A DNA stretch of 64,000 nucleotides from Bog-473 sp963788585 (GCA_963788585.1 CAWBHA010000003.1:1984001-2048000), one strand, 5' to 3'; counted from the first letter of the stretch, positions 8,972 to 17,887 are shown. The notes: a model not told the origin generated them from the sequence alone. Numbers and translations: made by a program.

Positions 8972-9369
8972 ACGAACTCCAACGCCGCTCCGCCGAGGTC
9001 GATCTGCGTCCGGCTCGACTCGACCACGGCGCCACCGAGCTCGACGAGCCGGAGCGCCGTCGCCGGGACGTCGCGCACGCGGAACGAAAGGTGGGTCAGC
9101 CCCAGCTGGTTGACGGGCCGACGCTCGCGTTCACCGAACGGGGCGGGCTCGCTGAAGGCGAGGAGTTCGATCGCGGTCGCGTCGCGGCGGATGAACTGCG
9201 AGGTCACCGCGACCTCGGGTAGGTCCATGAGGCTGGCGAATTCGGACCCGATGGGATGGGACTCGGCTTTCTCGAAACCGAGCCCCTCGCAGTAGAAGCG
9301 CAGGGAGCGCCCGAGGTCGCTCACGCAGATGCCGAAGTGGGAGAAGGAGGGCTCGGAGCCGTTGCGCAC
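8917..9369 (-). CDS. VOC (glyoxalase/bleomycin resistance/dioxygenase) family protein
   Basis: 150 aa with a two-module VOC fold: FSHFGICVSDLGRSLRFYCEGLGFE at the N-terminus and LGLTHLSFRVRDVP starting the second half, ending in YCTDPDGVRVELMDL. The metal ligands expected of the fold (His in SHFG, Glu in ELLAF, His in LTHLS, Glu in VELM) are present, which suggests an active metalloenzyme. The neighbouring methylmalonyl-CoA mutase and the general sequence style make methylmalonyl-CoA epimerase a possible role, but this is inference from context. It is divergent from the mutase gene and overlaps the 3' end of ctaG. Confidence 0.8.
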   Translation of the reverse strand: MRNGSEPSFSHFGICVSDLGRSLRFYCEGLGFEKAESHPIGSEFASLMDLPEVAVTSQFIRRDATAIELLAFSEPAPFGERERRPVNQLGLTHLSFRVRDVPATALRLVELGGAVVESSRTQIDLGGAALEFVYCTDPDGVRVELMDLGG

Positions 9370-9412
9370 GGCCCGTAGTCTGCCCTGTATGGCCCACCTA
9401 CCCCATCCTCCG

Positions 9413-9418
9413 TAGCCT
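9413..9418 (+). promoter_or_regulatory. -10 box TAGCCT for a leaderless mutase mRNA
   Basis: TAGCCT ends 7 nt before GTG 9426, so the transcript should start at or beside the start codon. A second GTG at 9421 is out of the mutase frame. Confidence 0.5.
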
Positions 9419-9425
9419 GGGTGAC

Positions 9426-11039
9426 GTGACAGCGGAGAAGCAGGACCCCAAGGGGGGCAACAACCCCGAGCGCCGGACCGACTCGGGCATCGTGGTGCAG
9501 CCCGTCTATCGCGCCGCCGACCTCGACGACTGGGACCCGGCCGTCCAGCTCGGCGACCCAGGATCGTTCCCGTACACCCGCGGTGTCCACGAGGGGATGT
9601 ATCGCTCGAAGCTGTGGACGATGCGCCAGTATGCCGGCTTCGGTTCGGCCGAAGCGACCAATGAGCGCTTCAAGTTCCTCCTGGACGCCGGGCAGACCGG
9701 CCTCTCCTGCGCCTTCGACCTCCCGACACAGATGGGATACGACTCCGATCATCCCCGGGCTGAGGGCGAAGTGGGCAAGGTCGGCGTGGCCATCGACTCG
9801 CTGGCGGACATGCGCCTGCTGATGGCCGACCTCCCCATGGGCAAGGTCACCACCTCCATGACGATCAACGCCACGGGGGCCATACTCCTCCTGCTCTACC
9901 AGCTGGTCGCAGAAGAGCAGGGCGTGCCGCGGGAGCAGATCCGGGGCACCATTCAGAACGACATCTTGAAGGAGTACATCGCTCGGGGCACCTACATCTA
10001 CCCGCCCCGTCCCTCCATGCGCCTCATCGTGGACACGTTCGCCTACTGCGCCGAGCACCTGCCCAGTTGGAACACCATCTCCATCTCGGGGTACCACATC
10101 CGCGAGGCCGGCTCGACGGCGGTGCAGGAGATCGCCTTCACGTTGGCCAACGGCATCGCCTACGTCGAAGCGGCGATCGCCGCGGGGATGGACGTCGACG
10201 CCTTCGCGCCGCGGCTGTCCTTCTTCTGGAACGCGCACAACAACCTGTTCGAAGAGGTCGCCAAGTACCGGGCGGCCCGGCGGATGTGGGCCCGCATCAT
10301 GACCGAGCGCTTCGGTGCCAAGGATCCTCGATCCAAGATGCTGCGCTTCCACACCCAGACAGGCGGGTCGACCCTGACCGCCCAACAGCCCGAGAACAAC
10401 ATCGTGCGGGTCACGGTCCAGAGCCTCGCGGCGGCGCTCGGCGGGACCCAGAGCCTGCACACCAACGGCTTCGACGAGGCGCTCGGACTGCCGACGACCC
10501 GGGCGGCGAAGATCGCTCTCCGCACGCAGCAGATCATCGGATTCGAGTCGGGCGTGGCGGACACGGTGGACCCACTGGCCGGCTCCTATTTCGTCGAGTC
10601 GCTGACCGACGACGTGGAAGCGGGAGCCAACGCCTACCTCAGCCGCATCGAGGAGCTCGGCGGCGCGGTGGCCGCCATCGAGGCCCGGTTCATGCAAGAG
10701 GAGATCGAGGCCGCCGCCTACACCTTCGCCAAGGCCGTCGACGACGGCGAGAAGGTGGTCGTCGGGGTCAACCGGTTCACCGACGCCGAAGAGGAGCCCG
10801 CGGAGGTCTTCCCCATCGACGTCCAGCTCCAGCAGCTCCAGATCGAGCGCACCCGCTCGGTGCGTGCCGAGCGTGACCGGGCGGCCGTCGACCGGGCCCT
10901 GGCCGACGTGGCCGAGACGGCCAGGGGTGAGGGCAACCTGCTCTTGCCGATGAAGGCGGCGCTCAAGGTCATGGCGACCCTGGGCGAGGTGTCCGACGTG
11001 CTGCGCGGCGAATTCGGCGTCTACCAACCCGGGGGCTGA
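9426..11039 (+). CDS. Methylmalonyl-CoA mutase, large (catalytic) subunit
   Basis: 537 aa covering the substrate-binding TIM barrel of B12-dependent acyl-CoA mutases. Landmarks are FPYTRGVHEGMY, TMRQYAGFG (the active-site Tyr typical of methylmalonyl- rather than isobutyryl-CoA mutases), CAFDLPTQMGYDSDH, GTIQNDILKEYIARGTYIYPP, SISGYHIREAG and FHTQTGGSTLTAQQPENN. There is no C-terminal cobalamin-binding domain (no DxHxxG), so a separate small subunit is needed; it is not in this window. The reaction interconverts methylmalonyl-CoA and succinyl-CoA in propionate metabolism. The nearby biotin-dependent carboxylase and VOC protein fit a propionyl-CoA route, though they are transcribed from different units. 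Confidence 0.92.
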   Translation: MTAEKQDPKGGNNPERRTDSGIVVQPVYRAADLDDWDPAVQLGDPGSFPYTRGVHEGMYRSKLWTMRQYAGFGSAEATNERFKFLLDAGQTGLSCAFDLPTQMGYDSDHPRAEGEVGKVGVAIDSLADMRLLMADLPMGKVTTSMTINATGAILLLLYQLVAEEQGVPREQIRGTIQNDILKEYIARGTYIYPPRPSMRLIVDTFAYCAEHLPSWNTISISGYHIREAGSTAVQEIAFTLANGIAYVEAAIAAGMDVDAFAPRLSFFWNAHNNLFEEVAKYRAARRMWARIMTERFGAKDPRSKMLRFHTQTGGSTLTAQQPENNIVRVTVQSLAAALGGTQSLHTNGFDEALGLPTTRAAKIALRTQQIIGFESGVADTVDPLAGSYFVESLTDDVEAGANAYLSRIEELGGAVAAIEARFMQEEIEAAAYTFAKAVDDGEKVVVGVNRFTDAEEEPAEVFPIDVQLQQLQIERTRSVRAERDRAAVDRALADVAETARGEGNLLLPMKAALKVMATLGEVSDVLRGEFGVYQPGG

Positions 11040-11045
11040 CGCGCC

Positions 11046-11696
11046 GTGGGGCCCGGATCGTTCTGGCCCCTCTTCGGCCTGGCCGTGCGCACACCCCGGC
11101 TGGAGCTTCGCCTGCCCCGCGAGGAGGAGTTTGGTGGCCTCGTCGCGCTGGTGGACGACGGTGTCCACGACCCCGAGACGATGCCCTTCTTCGTCCCGTG
11201 GACCGACATCGAGCCGCGCCGCCGTGCACGCGAGTCGGCGCAGTGGTTCTGGTCGCAGCGGGCCCACTGGTCTCCCGACAGGTGGACGTTCACGGGCGCC
11301 GTCTTCGTGGACGGGCGTCCGGTGGGCGTGCAGGACGTGAGCGCCCAGCACTTTCGCGCCGTCCGTTCCGTCGACACGGGCTCCTGGCTCGGCCTGGCCC
11401 ACCAGGGGCAGGGCCTCGGGCGAGAGATGCGCCAGGCCGTGCTCCACCTCGCGTTCGAGGGCCTCGGTGCCCGGGAGGCGCTCAGCGGCGCGTTCGAGGA
11501 CAACGCGGCGTCCATCGCCACCTCGCGTGCGCTCGGCTACGAGGAGAACGGGCAGGCCCTGGCGCCCCGACGGGACGGCTCAGGGCGCACGATCCGCTTT
11601 CGCTTGAGCCGGGAGGAGTGGGAGCGCCGCCGGCGCGCCGACATCGAGATCGTCGGGCTCGAGGGTTGTCTCGACATGTTCCTCGGCGATCCTTAA
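11046..11696 (+). CDS. GNAT acetyltransferase, RimJ/RimL type
   Basis: 216 aa from GTG 11046, 6 nt after the mutase stop. VRTPRLELRLPREEEF is the usual RimJ/RimL N-terminus; GSWLGLAHQGQGLGREMRQAVLHLAF is the acetyl-CoA-binding motif A (Q-x-x-G-x-G/A), and DNAASIATSRALGYEENG is the C-terminal N-x-x-S/A motif. It probably acetylates a protein N-terminus or a small amine. The tight linkage to the mutase suggests co-transcription, not a shared pathway. Confidence 0.85.
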   Translation: MGPGSFWPLFGLAVRTPRLELRLPREEEFGGLVALVDDGVHDPETMPFFVPWTDIEPRRRARESAQWFWSQRAHWSPDRWTFTGAVFVDGRPVGVQDVSAQHFRAVRSVDTGSWLGLAHQGQGLGREMRQAVLHLAFEGLGAREALSGAFEDNAASIATSRALGYEENGQALAPRRDGSGRTIRFRLSREEWERRRRADIEIVGLEGCLDMFLGDP

Positions 11697-11872
11697 CGCT
11701 CGGCCGACCGGTCACTCGCCCTGGTCGACCTGTGCCCGCGAGAACAACGCGTCGTCCCGGCGTCGGTCCGGGCGAAGCTGCGCCAGCTCGTCGCGGCGCT
11801 CCGGTCCTCGTCCCCCTCGGGACTCGACTCGCCGTCGGGCTGAGCCACCGCCGACGAAGGGTCGTCCCGCGC

Positions 11873-12169
11873 TCAGGCGTGCACGGCGGGCACGAAGTGC
11901 TCGACCACCGGGAACGGGTCGTAGAAGTGGTGGAGCGCGGCGCGCCAGGACTGGTAGGCCTCCGAGCCGCGGAATCCCTCGGTGTGATCCTCGAGGCGCT
12001 CCCATTCGACGAGGAGCAGGAATCGGCTCGGCCGCTCCACGCCGCGCTCGACCCGCAGCGAGCGGAAGCCGTGACTGGCTGCGATGAGCCCCTTCGCCTG
12101 CTCCATGGCGTCGAGGAACTCGTCCTCGCGCCCGGCGACGACGTCGAGCAACGCGTGCTCGGTGATCAT
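11873..12169 (-). CDS. Antibiotic biosynthesis monooxygenase (ABM)-fold protein
   Basis: 98 aa. EHALLDVVAGREDEFLDAMEQAKGLIAASHGFRSLRV and the later FLLLVEWERLEDH and HHFYDPFPVVEHF match small dimeric ABM ferredoxin-like proteins, where the last segment usually closes the cavity. Members include monooxygenases and heme-degrading enzymes, and many have unknown roles. The ATG overlaps the M20 peptidase stop by 4 nt, so the protein is made from the same operon. The 176 bp downstream (to 11697) holds no gene I can support. Confidence 0.75.
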   Translation of the reverse strand: MITEHALLDVVAGREDEFLDAMEQAKGLIAASHGFRSLRVERGVERPSRFLLLVEWERLEDHTEGFRGSEAYQSWRAALHHFYDPFPVVEHFVPAVHA

Positions 12170-13344
12170 CGGTCGAGCAGGCGCGCGCGCAGGGCGGGAT
12201 CACCGGCCGCGTCGATGGCGGTCCAGGCCAGCGCCACCGCCCCGTCGCGTACGGCCGCGTCGGCAGAGGGGGTGACGCACGCCGCGGCGAACTCCCGCTG
12301 GTGGTTGACCGCGCCGTGGGTTTCGATGCCGATGAGCGGATGAATCGTCGGCACCGCGAGCGACACGTTGGCCATGTCGGTGGAGAAGGTCGGCAGGGCC
12401 GATCCTGCGTCGTCGGCCTCGAAGCGCCGGCCGAGTGCCTCGGCGTTGGCGCGGTAGGCGCGGAGGAGCTCGGGATCCACCTCCATGTGCGAGTACACGG
12501 GCGAGAGCTCCTCGTACTCGACCGTGCACCCGGTGGCGAGCGCACCGGCCTCGAAGCAGGCGTCGATCCGCGGCCGCAAAGCGGCGAGTCCGGCGACGGT
12601 GGGTGCGCGCACCATGTAGCGGGCCGTGACAGCGGCGGGGATGACGTTGGCGGCTGCGGAGCTCTCGATCACCACCCCGTGGACCTGGTCGCCCCGCGGC
12701 AGCTGCTGGCGCAGCAGGCCGATGGCCACCTGGGCCACCGTGAGAGCGTCCTGCGCGTTGACGCCCTCCCAGGGTGCGGCGGAGGCGTGCGCCTCGCGCC
12801 CGCGGTAGCGGACGTCGTAGTGGGCCACGGCGAGGCACTGGGCCGTGAGCCGCTCCGTCGGCCAGGGGTGCACCATCATGGCGGCGTGGACGCCCGCGAA
12901 GGCGCCCCGTTCGAGCATGAGGACCTTGCCGCCCCCGCCTTCCTCAGCGGGTGTGCCGAGCACGCGCACGGTGAGCCCGAGTTGGTCCGCCACCGACGCC
13001 AGGGCGAGGCCCGCCCCGACGGCCGTCGCCGCGATGATGTTGTGGCCGCACGCGTGCCCGACGTCGGGCAGGGCGTCGTACTCGGCGCAGACCGCCACCA
13101 CGAGCTCCCCCTCGCCGGTGCGCGACTCGAGCGCGGTGGGGAGGTCGTACACGCCCTCGTCGACCTGGAGGCCACCCGATCGCATGGCCGCGGCCACCGC
13201 CTGTGCCGACGCCGTCTCCCCGAAGCACAGCTCGGGCGTGTCGTGCACGGCGTGGCTGAGTGCGACGAGCTCGCCGAGGTGTCGGTCGACGACCGCGGCG
13301 GCGGCTTCTTTCACCGAAGCCACTTCGCTCGGGCCGGTCGCCAC
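12166..13344 (-). CDS. M20 family metallo-amidohydrolase (AbgB/M20D-like)
   Basis: 392 aa from a GTG directly after the carboxylase stop (TAGGTG). It has the M20D pattern: HDTPELCFGE near the N-terminus, VAVCAEYDALPDVGHACGHNI (metal ligands of the first site), LGTPAEEGGGGK with the catalytic Glu pair, a dimerisation-domain segment YDVRYRGREAHASAAPWEG, and the late HGAVNHQREFAA. Related enzymes cleave N-acyl amino acids, peptides or aminobenzoyl-glutamate; the closest style is AbgB. It is sandwiched in one operon between an acyl-CoA carboxylase alpha subunit and an ABM protein, which does not reveal the substrate. Confidence 0.85.
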   Translation of the reverse strand: MATGPSEVASVKEAAAAVVDRHLGELVALSHAVHDTPELCFGETASAQAVAAAMRSGGLQVDEGVYDLPTALESRTGEGELVVAVCAEYDALPDVGHACGHNIIAATAVGAGLALASVADQLGLTVRVLGTPAEEGGGGKVLMLERGAFAGVHAAMMVHPWPTERLTAQCLAVAHYDVRYRGREAHASAAPWEGVNAQDALTVAQVAIGLLRQQLPRGDQVHGVVIESSAAANVIPAAVTARYMVRAPTVAGLAALRPRIDACFEAGALATGCTVEYEELSPVYSHMEVDPELLRAYRANAEALGRRFEADDAGSALPTFSTDMANVSLAVPTIHPLIGIETHGAVNHQREFAAACVTPSADAAVRDGAVALAWTAIDAAGDPALRARLLDR

Positions 13345-15099
13345 CTACTCGATGACCGCCACGACGTCGCCGGCGCCCACCGAGTCCCCGGCGCTTACCC
13401 GGACCTCCTTGATCACGCCGTCCTTCTCGGCGGCCACGGCGTTCTCCATCTTCATGGCCTCGAGGAGACAGATGGACTGGCCCACCTCGACGACGTCGCC
13501 CACGGCGACCAGCACCTTGACGATGGTGCCCTGCATCGGAACCGTCACCTGGCCCGACCCGGTGCCTGCGACGGCGGACGCTGCCGCCCGTTTGTGCCGG
13601 GCGCCGGGGCGGCCGGGTGCCGCCGGGCCGAGGTCGGGGACCCAGAGGCGCACCGAGAAGCGGCGACCGTCCACCTCGGCCGTCACGTCCCGCTCGACGG
13701 TCGGCACCTCGTCGTCGGCCGGAGCCGGTGCCGATGCCGGGTCCACGGTCAGCCCGCTCAGGTCGAGGCGCTCCTCGACCCACTTCGTCGAGTGGGCGGC
13801 CGACGCGAAGTCGGGGTGGGAGAGGATCACCTCGTCGGCCGGAAGGGTCGTCGCCACGCCCGTGATGCGGGTCTCGCCGATGGCCCGCAGCATGCGGCGC
13901 CGTGCCGCCTCCCGGTCGGGGGCCCACACGATGAGCTTGGCGATGAGGTTGTCGTAGTACTGCGAGACGGTGTCGCCGGATTCGTAGCCGCTGTCGAGGC
14001 GGACGCCGGGCCCGGAAGGCTCGTGGAACGAGGTGAGCGTGCCCGGCGAGGGGGAGAACCGCCCGCCGCTGGGGTCCTCCGCGTTGATCCGCACCTCGAT
14101 GGCGTGCCCGTCGCGACGGACGTCCTCCTGGGCGAAGTCCAGCTGCTCGCCCGACGCGATGCGGATCTGCCAGGCCACCAGGTCCAGGCCGGTGACCAAC
14201 TCGGTCACGGGGTGCTCGACCTGCAGGCGGGTGTTCATCTCGAGGAAGTAGAACTCGCCCTCCTGGTACAGGAACTCGACGGTGCCCGCGTTGTAGTAGC
14301 CGCAGGCCTGCGAGACCGTGACCGCCGCCGCGCCCATGGCCTGGCGGATCTCGTCGGGGAAGTCCGGAGCCGGGCTCTCCTCGATCAGTTTCTGGTGCCG
14401 GCGCTGCGCGGAGCAGTCGCGCTCGCCGAGCCACAGCGTCGTGCCGTGCTGGTCTGCCAGGATCTGCATCTCCACGTGGCGCGGCCACGAGAGGTAGCGC
14501 TCGAGGTAGATCTCGGGCCGGCCGAAGTATGCCTGGGCCTCGCGGGCCGCCGACTCCATGGCCTCGGCGGCGTCCGCCGCCTGGGCGACGACCTTCATGC
14601 CGCGGCCGCCTCCGCCGTACGCCGCCTTGATGGCGACGGGCCAACCGTGCTCCTCGCCGAAGGCCACGACCTCGTCGGGTGACGTCAGCGGCTCCGAACG
14701 GCCCGGAACCCCGGCCACGCCGGCCCTCTCGGCCGCGAGGCGTGAGCTGATCTTGTCGCCCATGACCTCGATCGCCTCGGGCGGCGGGCCGATGAAGGTG
14801 ACGCCGCGCCCGGTGATGGCACGGGCGAAGTCCGTGTTCTCGGAGAAGAAGCCGTAACCAGGGTGGACGCCGTCGGCACCGCTCTGCTCGATGGCGGACA
14901 GGATCGCCTCGGTGTTGAGGTAGCTCTCGCCTGCCGTCTCCCCACCGAGGGCGTAGGCCTCGTCGGCCATCCGCACGTGCAGGGCGTCCCGATCGAGGGT
15001 GGAGTAGACGGCCACCGTCCCAATGCCGAGCTCGCGGCAGGTCCGGATCACCCGGACGGCGATCTCGCCGCGGTTTGCAATCAGGACCTTCTCGAGCAC
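13345..15099 (-). CDS. Acetyl-/propionyl-CoA carboxylase alpha subunit (biotin carboxylase + BCCP)
   Basis: 584 aa. The biotin carboxylase part starts with KVLIANRGEIAVRVIRTCRELG and contains HPGYGFFSEN, the ATP-grasp glycine loop KAAYGGGGRGMK, RDCSAQRRHQKLIEE, FLEMNTRLQVEHPVTE and a C-terminal lobe with RINAEDPSG. A Pro/Ala-rich linker leads to a biotin carboxyl-carrier domain with the biotinylation motif EAMKMEN (Lys about 550). It carboxylates biotin with ATP and bicarbonate, to serve a separate transferase subunit not present here. GTG 15099 is chosen since GGAGAAAGG lies 6 nt upstream and the family start follows at once. The frameshifted biotin ligase needed for its modification is divergent. 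Confidence 0.92.
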   Translation of the reverse strand: MLEKVLIANRGEIAVRVIRTCRELGIGTVAVYSTLDRDALHVRMADEAYALGGETAGESYLNTEAILSAIEQSGADGVHPGYGFFSENTDFARAITGRGVTFIGPPPEAIEVMGDKISSRLAAERAGVAGVPGRSEPLTSPDEVVAFGEEHGWPVAIKAAYGGGGRGMKVVAQAADAAEAMESAAREAQAYFGRPEIYLERYLSWPRHVEMQILADQHGTTLWLGERDCSAQRRHQKLIEESPAPDFPDEIRQAMGAAAVTVSQACGYYNAGTVEFLYQEGEFYFLEMNTRLQVEHPVTELVTGLDLVAWQIRIASGEQLDFAQEDVRRDGHAIEVRINAEDPSGGRFSPSPGTLTSFHEPSGPGVRLDSGYESGDTVSQYYDNLIAKLIVWAPDREAARRRMLRAIGETRITGVATTLPADEVILSHPDFASAAHSTKWVEERLDLSGLTVDPASAPAPADDEVPTVERDVTAEVDGRRFSVRLWVPDLGPAAPGRPGARHKRAAASAVAGTGSGQVTVPMQGTIVKVLVAVGDVVEVGQSICLLEAMKMENAVAAEKDGVIKEVRVSAGDSVGAGDVVAVIE

Positions 15100-15145
15100 G
15101 CTGAGCCTTTCTCCGTGAGGCGAGCCTTCACAATTGCACGCCCCG

Positions 15146-15151
15146 TATGGT
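15146..15151 (+). promoter_or_regulatory. -10 box TATGGT for a leaderless biotin-ligase mRNA
   Basis: TATGGT ends 7 nt before ATG 15159. It decides the start: the in-frame ATG at 15147 lies within the hexamer and would be upstream of transcription initiation. Confidence 0.45.
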
Positions 15152-15158
15152 GTCTGCC

Positions 15159-15936
15159 ATGTGGGACGGGGAGTGGAACGTCCACTGGCTCGACGAGATC
15201 GGCTCGACCAACACCTACGTCCGTGACCAGGCGCGCCGGGGTGCTGCCGACGGTCTGGTGGCGGTGGCCGACCACCAGACGGCGGGCCGGGGTCGCCTCG
15301 ACCGCCGCTGGGAGTCCCCACCGGGGGCGAACCTGCTGGCCTCCGTCTTGCTTCGCCCCGCCTGCGGCGGGAACGACGTGCACCTGTGCAACGGGGCGGT
15401 GGCGCTGGCCGGCGCCGACGCATGCCGCGGCGTCTCCGGTGTGGAGCCGTCGCTGAAATGGCCGAACGACCTGCTGGTGCGCGACGCCAAGCTGGCCGGC
15501 GTCCTGGCCGAGGCCGACTTCGCGCGAGAACCTGCGCCCCGCCGTCGTGGTCGGCATCGGGATCAACGTGGCCTGGCCCGGCCCGCCCGGCGCCGGGGGC
15601 ACCTGCCTGAACGAAGTCGGTCCGGCCGCGGTCGACCGGCGCGAGCTGCTCGAACGCCTGCTGCGCGCCCTGTCGGAGCGGCGACCGCTCCTCGACGACG
15701 CCGGCGGGCGGCGCATGCTGGCCGACGAGGTGCGACGTCGTTGCGGCACGCTCGGGCGGACCGTGCGTGTGACCCTGGACGGGAAGGAACTGGTCGGCCT
15801 GGCCAGCACCATCGACGACGCCGGCCGGCTCGTCGTCGAGACGGCCGCCGGCCCCCGCGCCGTGAGTGCGGGTGACGTGGTGCACCTGCGCCCCCACCAG
15901 GGCCCCGAAGAGGGCCTGGGCCTGGGGCTGGGCTAA
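15159..15936 (+). pseudogene. birA: Biotin-[acetyl-CoA-carboxylase] ligase, broken by a one-base frameshift
   Basis: The first part, from ATG 15159, has the BirA catalytic core: DEIGSTNTYVRD, ADHQTAGRGRLDRRW (biotinyl-AMP loop), SPPGANLLASVLLRP and LKWPNDLLV. Near 15524-15545 the frame changes by +1: removing one C from GCGCGAGAAC gives ADFAENLRP running into VVVGIGINVAWPG and the rest of the domain plus a C-terminal SH3-like piece (GRTVRVTLDGKELVG) ending at TAA 15936. Without that correction neither half would ligate biotin. The product should activate the BCCP domain of the divergent carboxylase. An error in the sequence is as likely as true inactivation, given that biotinylation is usually essential. 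No N-terminal DNA-binding domain is present. Confidence 0.75.
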
Positions 15937-15949
15937 CATCGCCTGCACT

Positions 15950-16960
15950 ATGCGCCTTCTCGTGACGGGAGGTGCCGGCTTCATCGGGTCGAATTTCGCC
16001 CGATACTGGGTCGAACAGCACCCCGAGGACCATGTGGTCGTCTACGACGTCCTCACCTACGCCGGCAACCGACCCAGCCTGTCGGACATCGAGGACAGGA
16101 TCGTCTTCGTCCACGAGGACATCTGCGACCCGGCGGCCGCCGAAAAGGCGCTGCGAGGTGAGGAGATCGACACGATCGTCCACTTCGCCGCCGAGTCGCA
16201 CAATTCTTTGGCCGTGCTCAACCCGGGCCTCTTCTTCCGGACGAACGTCCTCGGGACGCAGACCATGCTGGAGGCGGCCCGCCAGGCAGGGGTGGCGCGG
16301 TTCCACCACGTCTCGACCTGCGAGGTCTACGGAGACCTGCCGCTCGATGCCGAAGAGGTCTTCCACGAGGACTCCCCGTACCGGCCTCGGACGCCCTACA
16401 ACGCGTCGAAGGCGGGGGCCGACCATGCGGTCCGGGCCTACGCCGAAACGTACGGGCTGCCCGTCACCATCACGAACTGCGCCAACAACTACGGCCCCTA
16501 TCAGTTCCCCGAGAAGCTGATCCCGCACTTTTGCGCCCTCGCGCTGGACGATCAGGCGCTGACGCTCTATGCCAGCACCGAGAACCGCCGCGAGTGGTTG
16601 CACGTCTACGACCACTGCACCGCCATCGACGCCGTGCTCGCCCGGGGGCGGGTGGGGGAGACGTACCACGTCGGCAGCGGGGTTGAGGCCTCCATCATGG
16701 AGGTGGCCGACCGCATCCTGGCGGCCCTCGGCAAGCCGGAGTCGCTCAAGACGATCGTCCCGGACCGGCCGGGCCACGACCGGCGCTACGTGCTGGACGC
16801 CTCGAAGCTGCGCCAGGAGCTCGGCTGGTCGCCGTCGGTGGACTGGGAGCAGGGCCTGGCGGACACGGTGGCCTGGTACGCGGCCCACCGGGACTGGTGG
16901 GAGCCCCTGCGGGCGCGGGCGCCCGTCTCCGAGGGGTCCTGGGGAACCGGAGCACGCTGA
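15950..16960 (+). CDS. RmlB-like dTDP-glucose 4,6-dehydratase, variant active site
   Basis: 336 aa extended SDR. TGGAGFIGSNF binds NAD; HFAAESHNS, FFRTNVLGTQ, YNASKAGADH (catalytic Tyr150, Lys154) and NCANNYGPYQFPEKLIP follow the RmlB order closely. The usual active-site STDEVYG is STCEVYG here: Cys124 (codon 16319-16321) stands where RmlB has the Asp that acts as acid in dehydration, while the partner Glu125 is kept. It may therefore be an RmlB subgroup or a 4,6-dehydratase relative with altered chemistry. A TAACAT -10 box (15934-15939), overlapping the ligase stop, lies 10 nt before the ATG. It opens the sugar-nucleotide operon; RmlA and RmlC are not in the window. Confidence 0.8.
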   Translation: MRLLVTGGAGFIGSNFARYWVEQHPEDHVVVYDVLTYAGNRPSLSDIEDRIVFVHEDICDPAAAEKALRGEEIDTIVHFAAESHNSLAVLNPGLFFRTNVLGTQTMLEAARQAGVARFHHVSTCEVYGDLPLDAEEVFHEDSPYRPRTPYNASKAGADHAVRAYAETYGLPVTITNCANNYGPYQFPEKLIPHFCALALDDQALTLYASTENRREWLHVYDHCTAIDAVLARGRVGETYHVGSGVEASIMEVADRILAALGKPESLKTIVPDRPGHDRRYVLDASKLRQELGWSPSVDWEQGLADTVAWYAAHRDWWEPLRARAPVSEGSWGTGAR

Positions 16961-16963
16961 GCG

Positions 16964-17887
16964 GTGCGGATTCTGATCACCGGGGCGGACGGGCAGCTGG
17001 GCCGCGATCTCCAGGATGCCCTGGCGGGCCGGGTGCCCTTGGGCGGGACCCGGTGCGCCCTGGTGGGGCCCGAGGGGCCCCGGGCCGGGTTGGGCCACGA
17101 GGTGCTGGCCACCGACGTGGACACCATGCGCGTGGACGACCGTGACGCGGTGCTGGCGACGTTCCAGTCCTTCCGGCCCGAGCTGGTGCTCCACGGCGGC
17201 GCGTTGACTGCCGTCGACCTCTGCGAGACCGAGGTCGAGCTGGCGTTCGCCGTGAACGCCCTGGGCACCCGCCACCTCGCCGAGGCGGCGGCCCTCGTCG
17301 GCGCCCACATGGTCTACGTCTCCACCGACTACGTCTTCGACGGGACCTCGCCCCGCCCGTACCGCGAGTGGGAGGCACCGTGCCCGGCTTCGGTCTATGG
17401 GGCGTCGAAGCTGGCCGGAGAGCAGGAGTGCAGGCCGGGAACCACCATCGTGCGCACGAGTTGGGTGAGCGGCGCACACGGAGCCAACATGGTGGTCACC
17501 GCGCTGCGCCTGGCGGGAGCGGAGGGCGAGCTGCGTTTCGTGGACGACCAGTACGGGTCGCCGACCTTCACCGGCGACCTGGCCCCGGCCATTGTCACGC
17601 TCGGCCTCGACCGCCGACCCGGCGTCTTCCACGTCACCAACAGCGGCGCCACCACGTGGTGGGGCTTCGTGCGGGCCGTGCTGGCCGAGGCCGGCGGGGA
17701 TCCCGAGCGGGTCAAGCCCATCACGACCGCCGAGCTGGACTCGGCCCGGTACCCCGCGCCGCGGCCCGCCAATTCGGTCCTCGACAACATGGCCCTCCGC
17801 CTGAGCGGGCTCCCGGCGCTTCCGGACTGGCAGGACGCCCTGGCCCGGCTCGTCGGGGTGCTCGGGGCGGACGCACCCCGCACGTGA
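16964..17887 (+). CDS. rmlD: dTDP-4-dehydrorhamnose reductase (RmlD-like)
   Basis: 307 aa from GTG 16964, 3 nt after the preceding stop. It has TGADGQLGRDL (NADPH loop), LHGGALTAVDLCE (matching the family's NxAAYTxVDxAE), VYVSTDYVFDG, YGASKLAGEQ (Tyr-x3-Lys) and RTSWVSG, in the family order. RmlD reduces dTDP-4-dehydro-rhamnose to dTDP-L-rhamnose, the donor for rhamnosyl linkers in actinobacterial cell walls. An insertion around residues 25-45 (GGTRCALVGPEGP) is unusual. The stop overlaps the next gene's GTG by 4 nt. Confidence 0.82.
   Translation: MRILITGADGQLGRDLQDALAGRVPLGGTRCALVGPEGPRAGLGHEVLATDVDTMRVDDRDAVLATFQSFRPELVLHGGALTAVDLCETEVELAFAVNALGTRHLAEAAALVGAHMVYVSTDYVFDGTSPRPYREWEAPCPASVYGASKLAGEQECRPGTTIVRTSWVSGAHGANMVVTALRLAGAEGELRFVDDQYGSPTFTGDLAPAIVTLGLDRRPGVFHVTNSGATTWWGFVRAVLAEAGGDPERVKPITTAELDSARYPAPRPANSVLDNMALRLSGLPALPDWQDALARLVGVLGADAPRT

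Noticed and set aside
12301..14682. Long antisense frame across the M20 and carboxylase genes (793 codons)
   Set aside because: Both opposite genes have full catalytic motifs; the antisense product is low-complexity.
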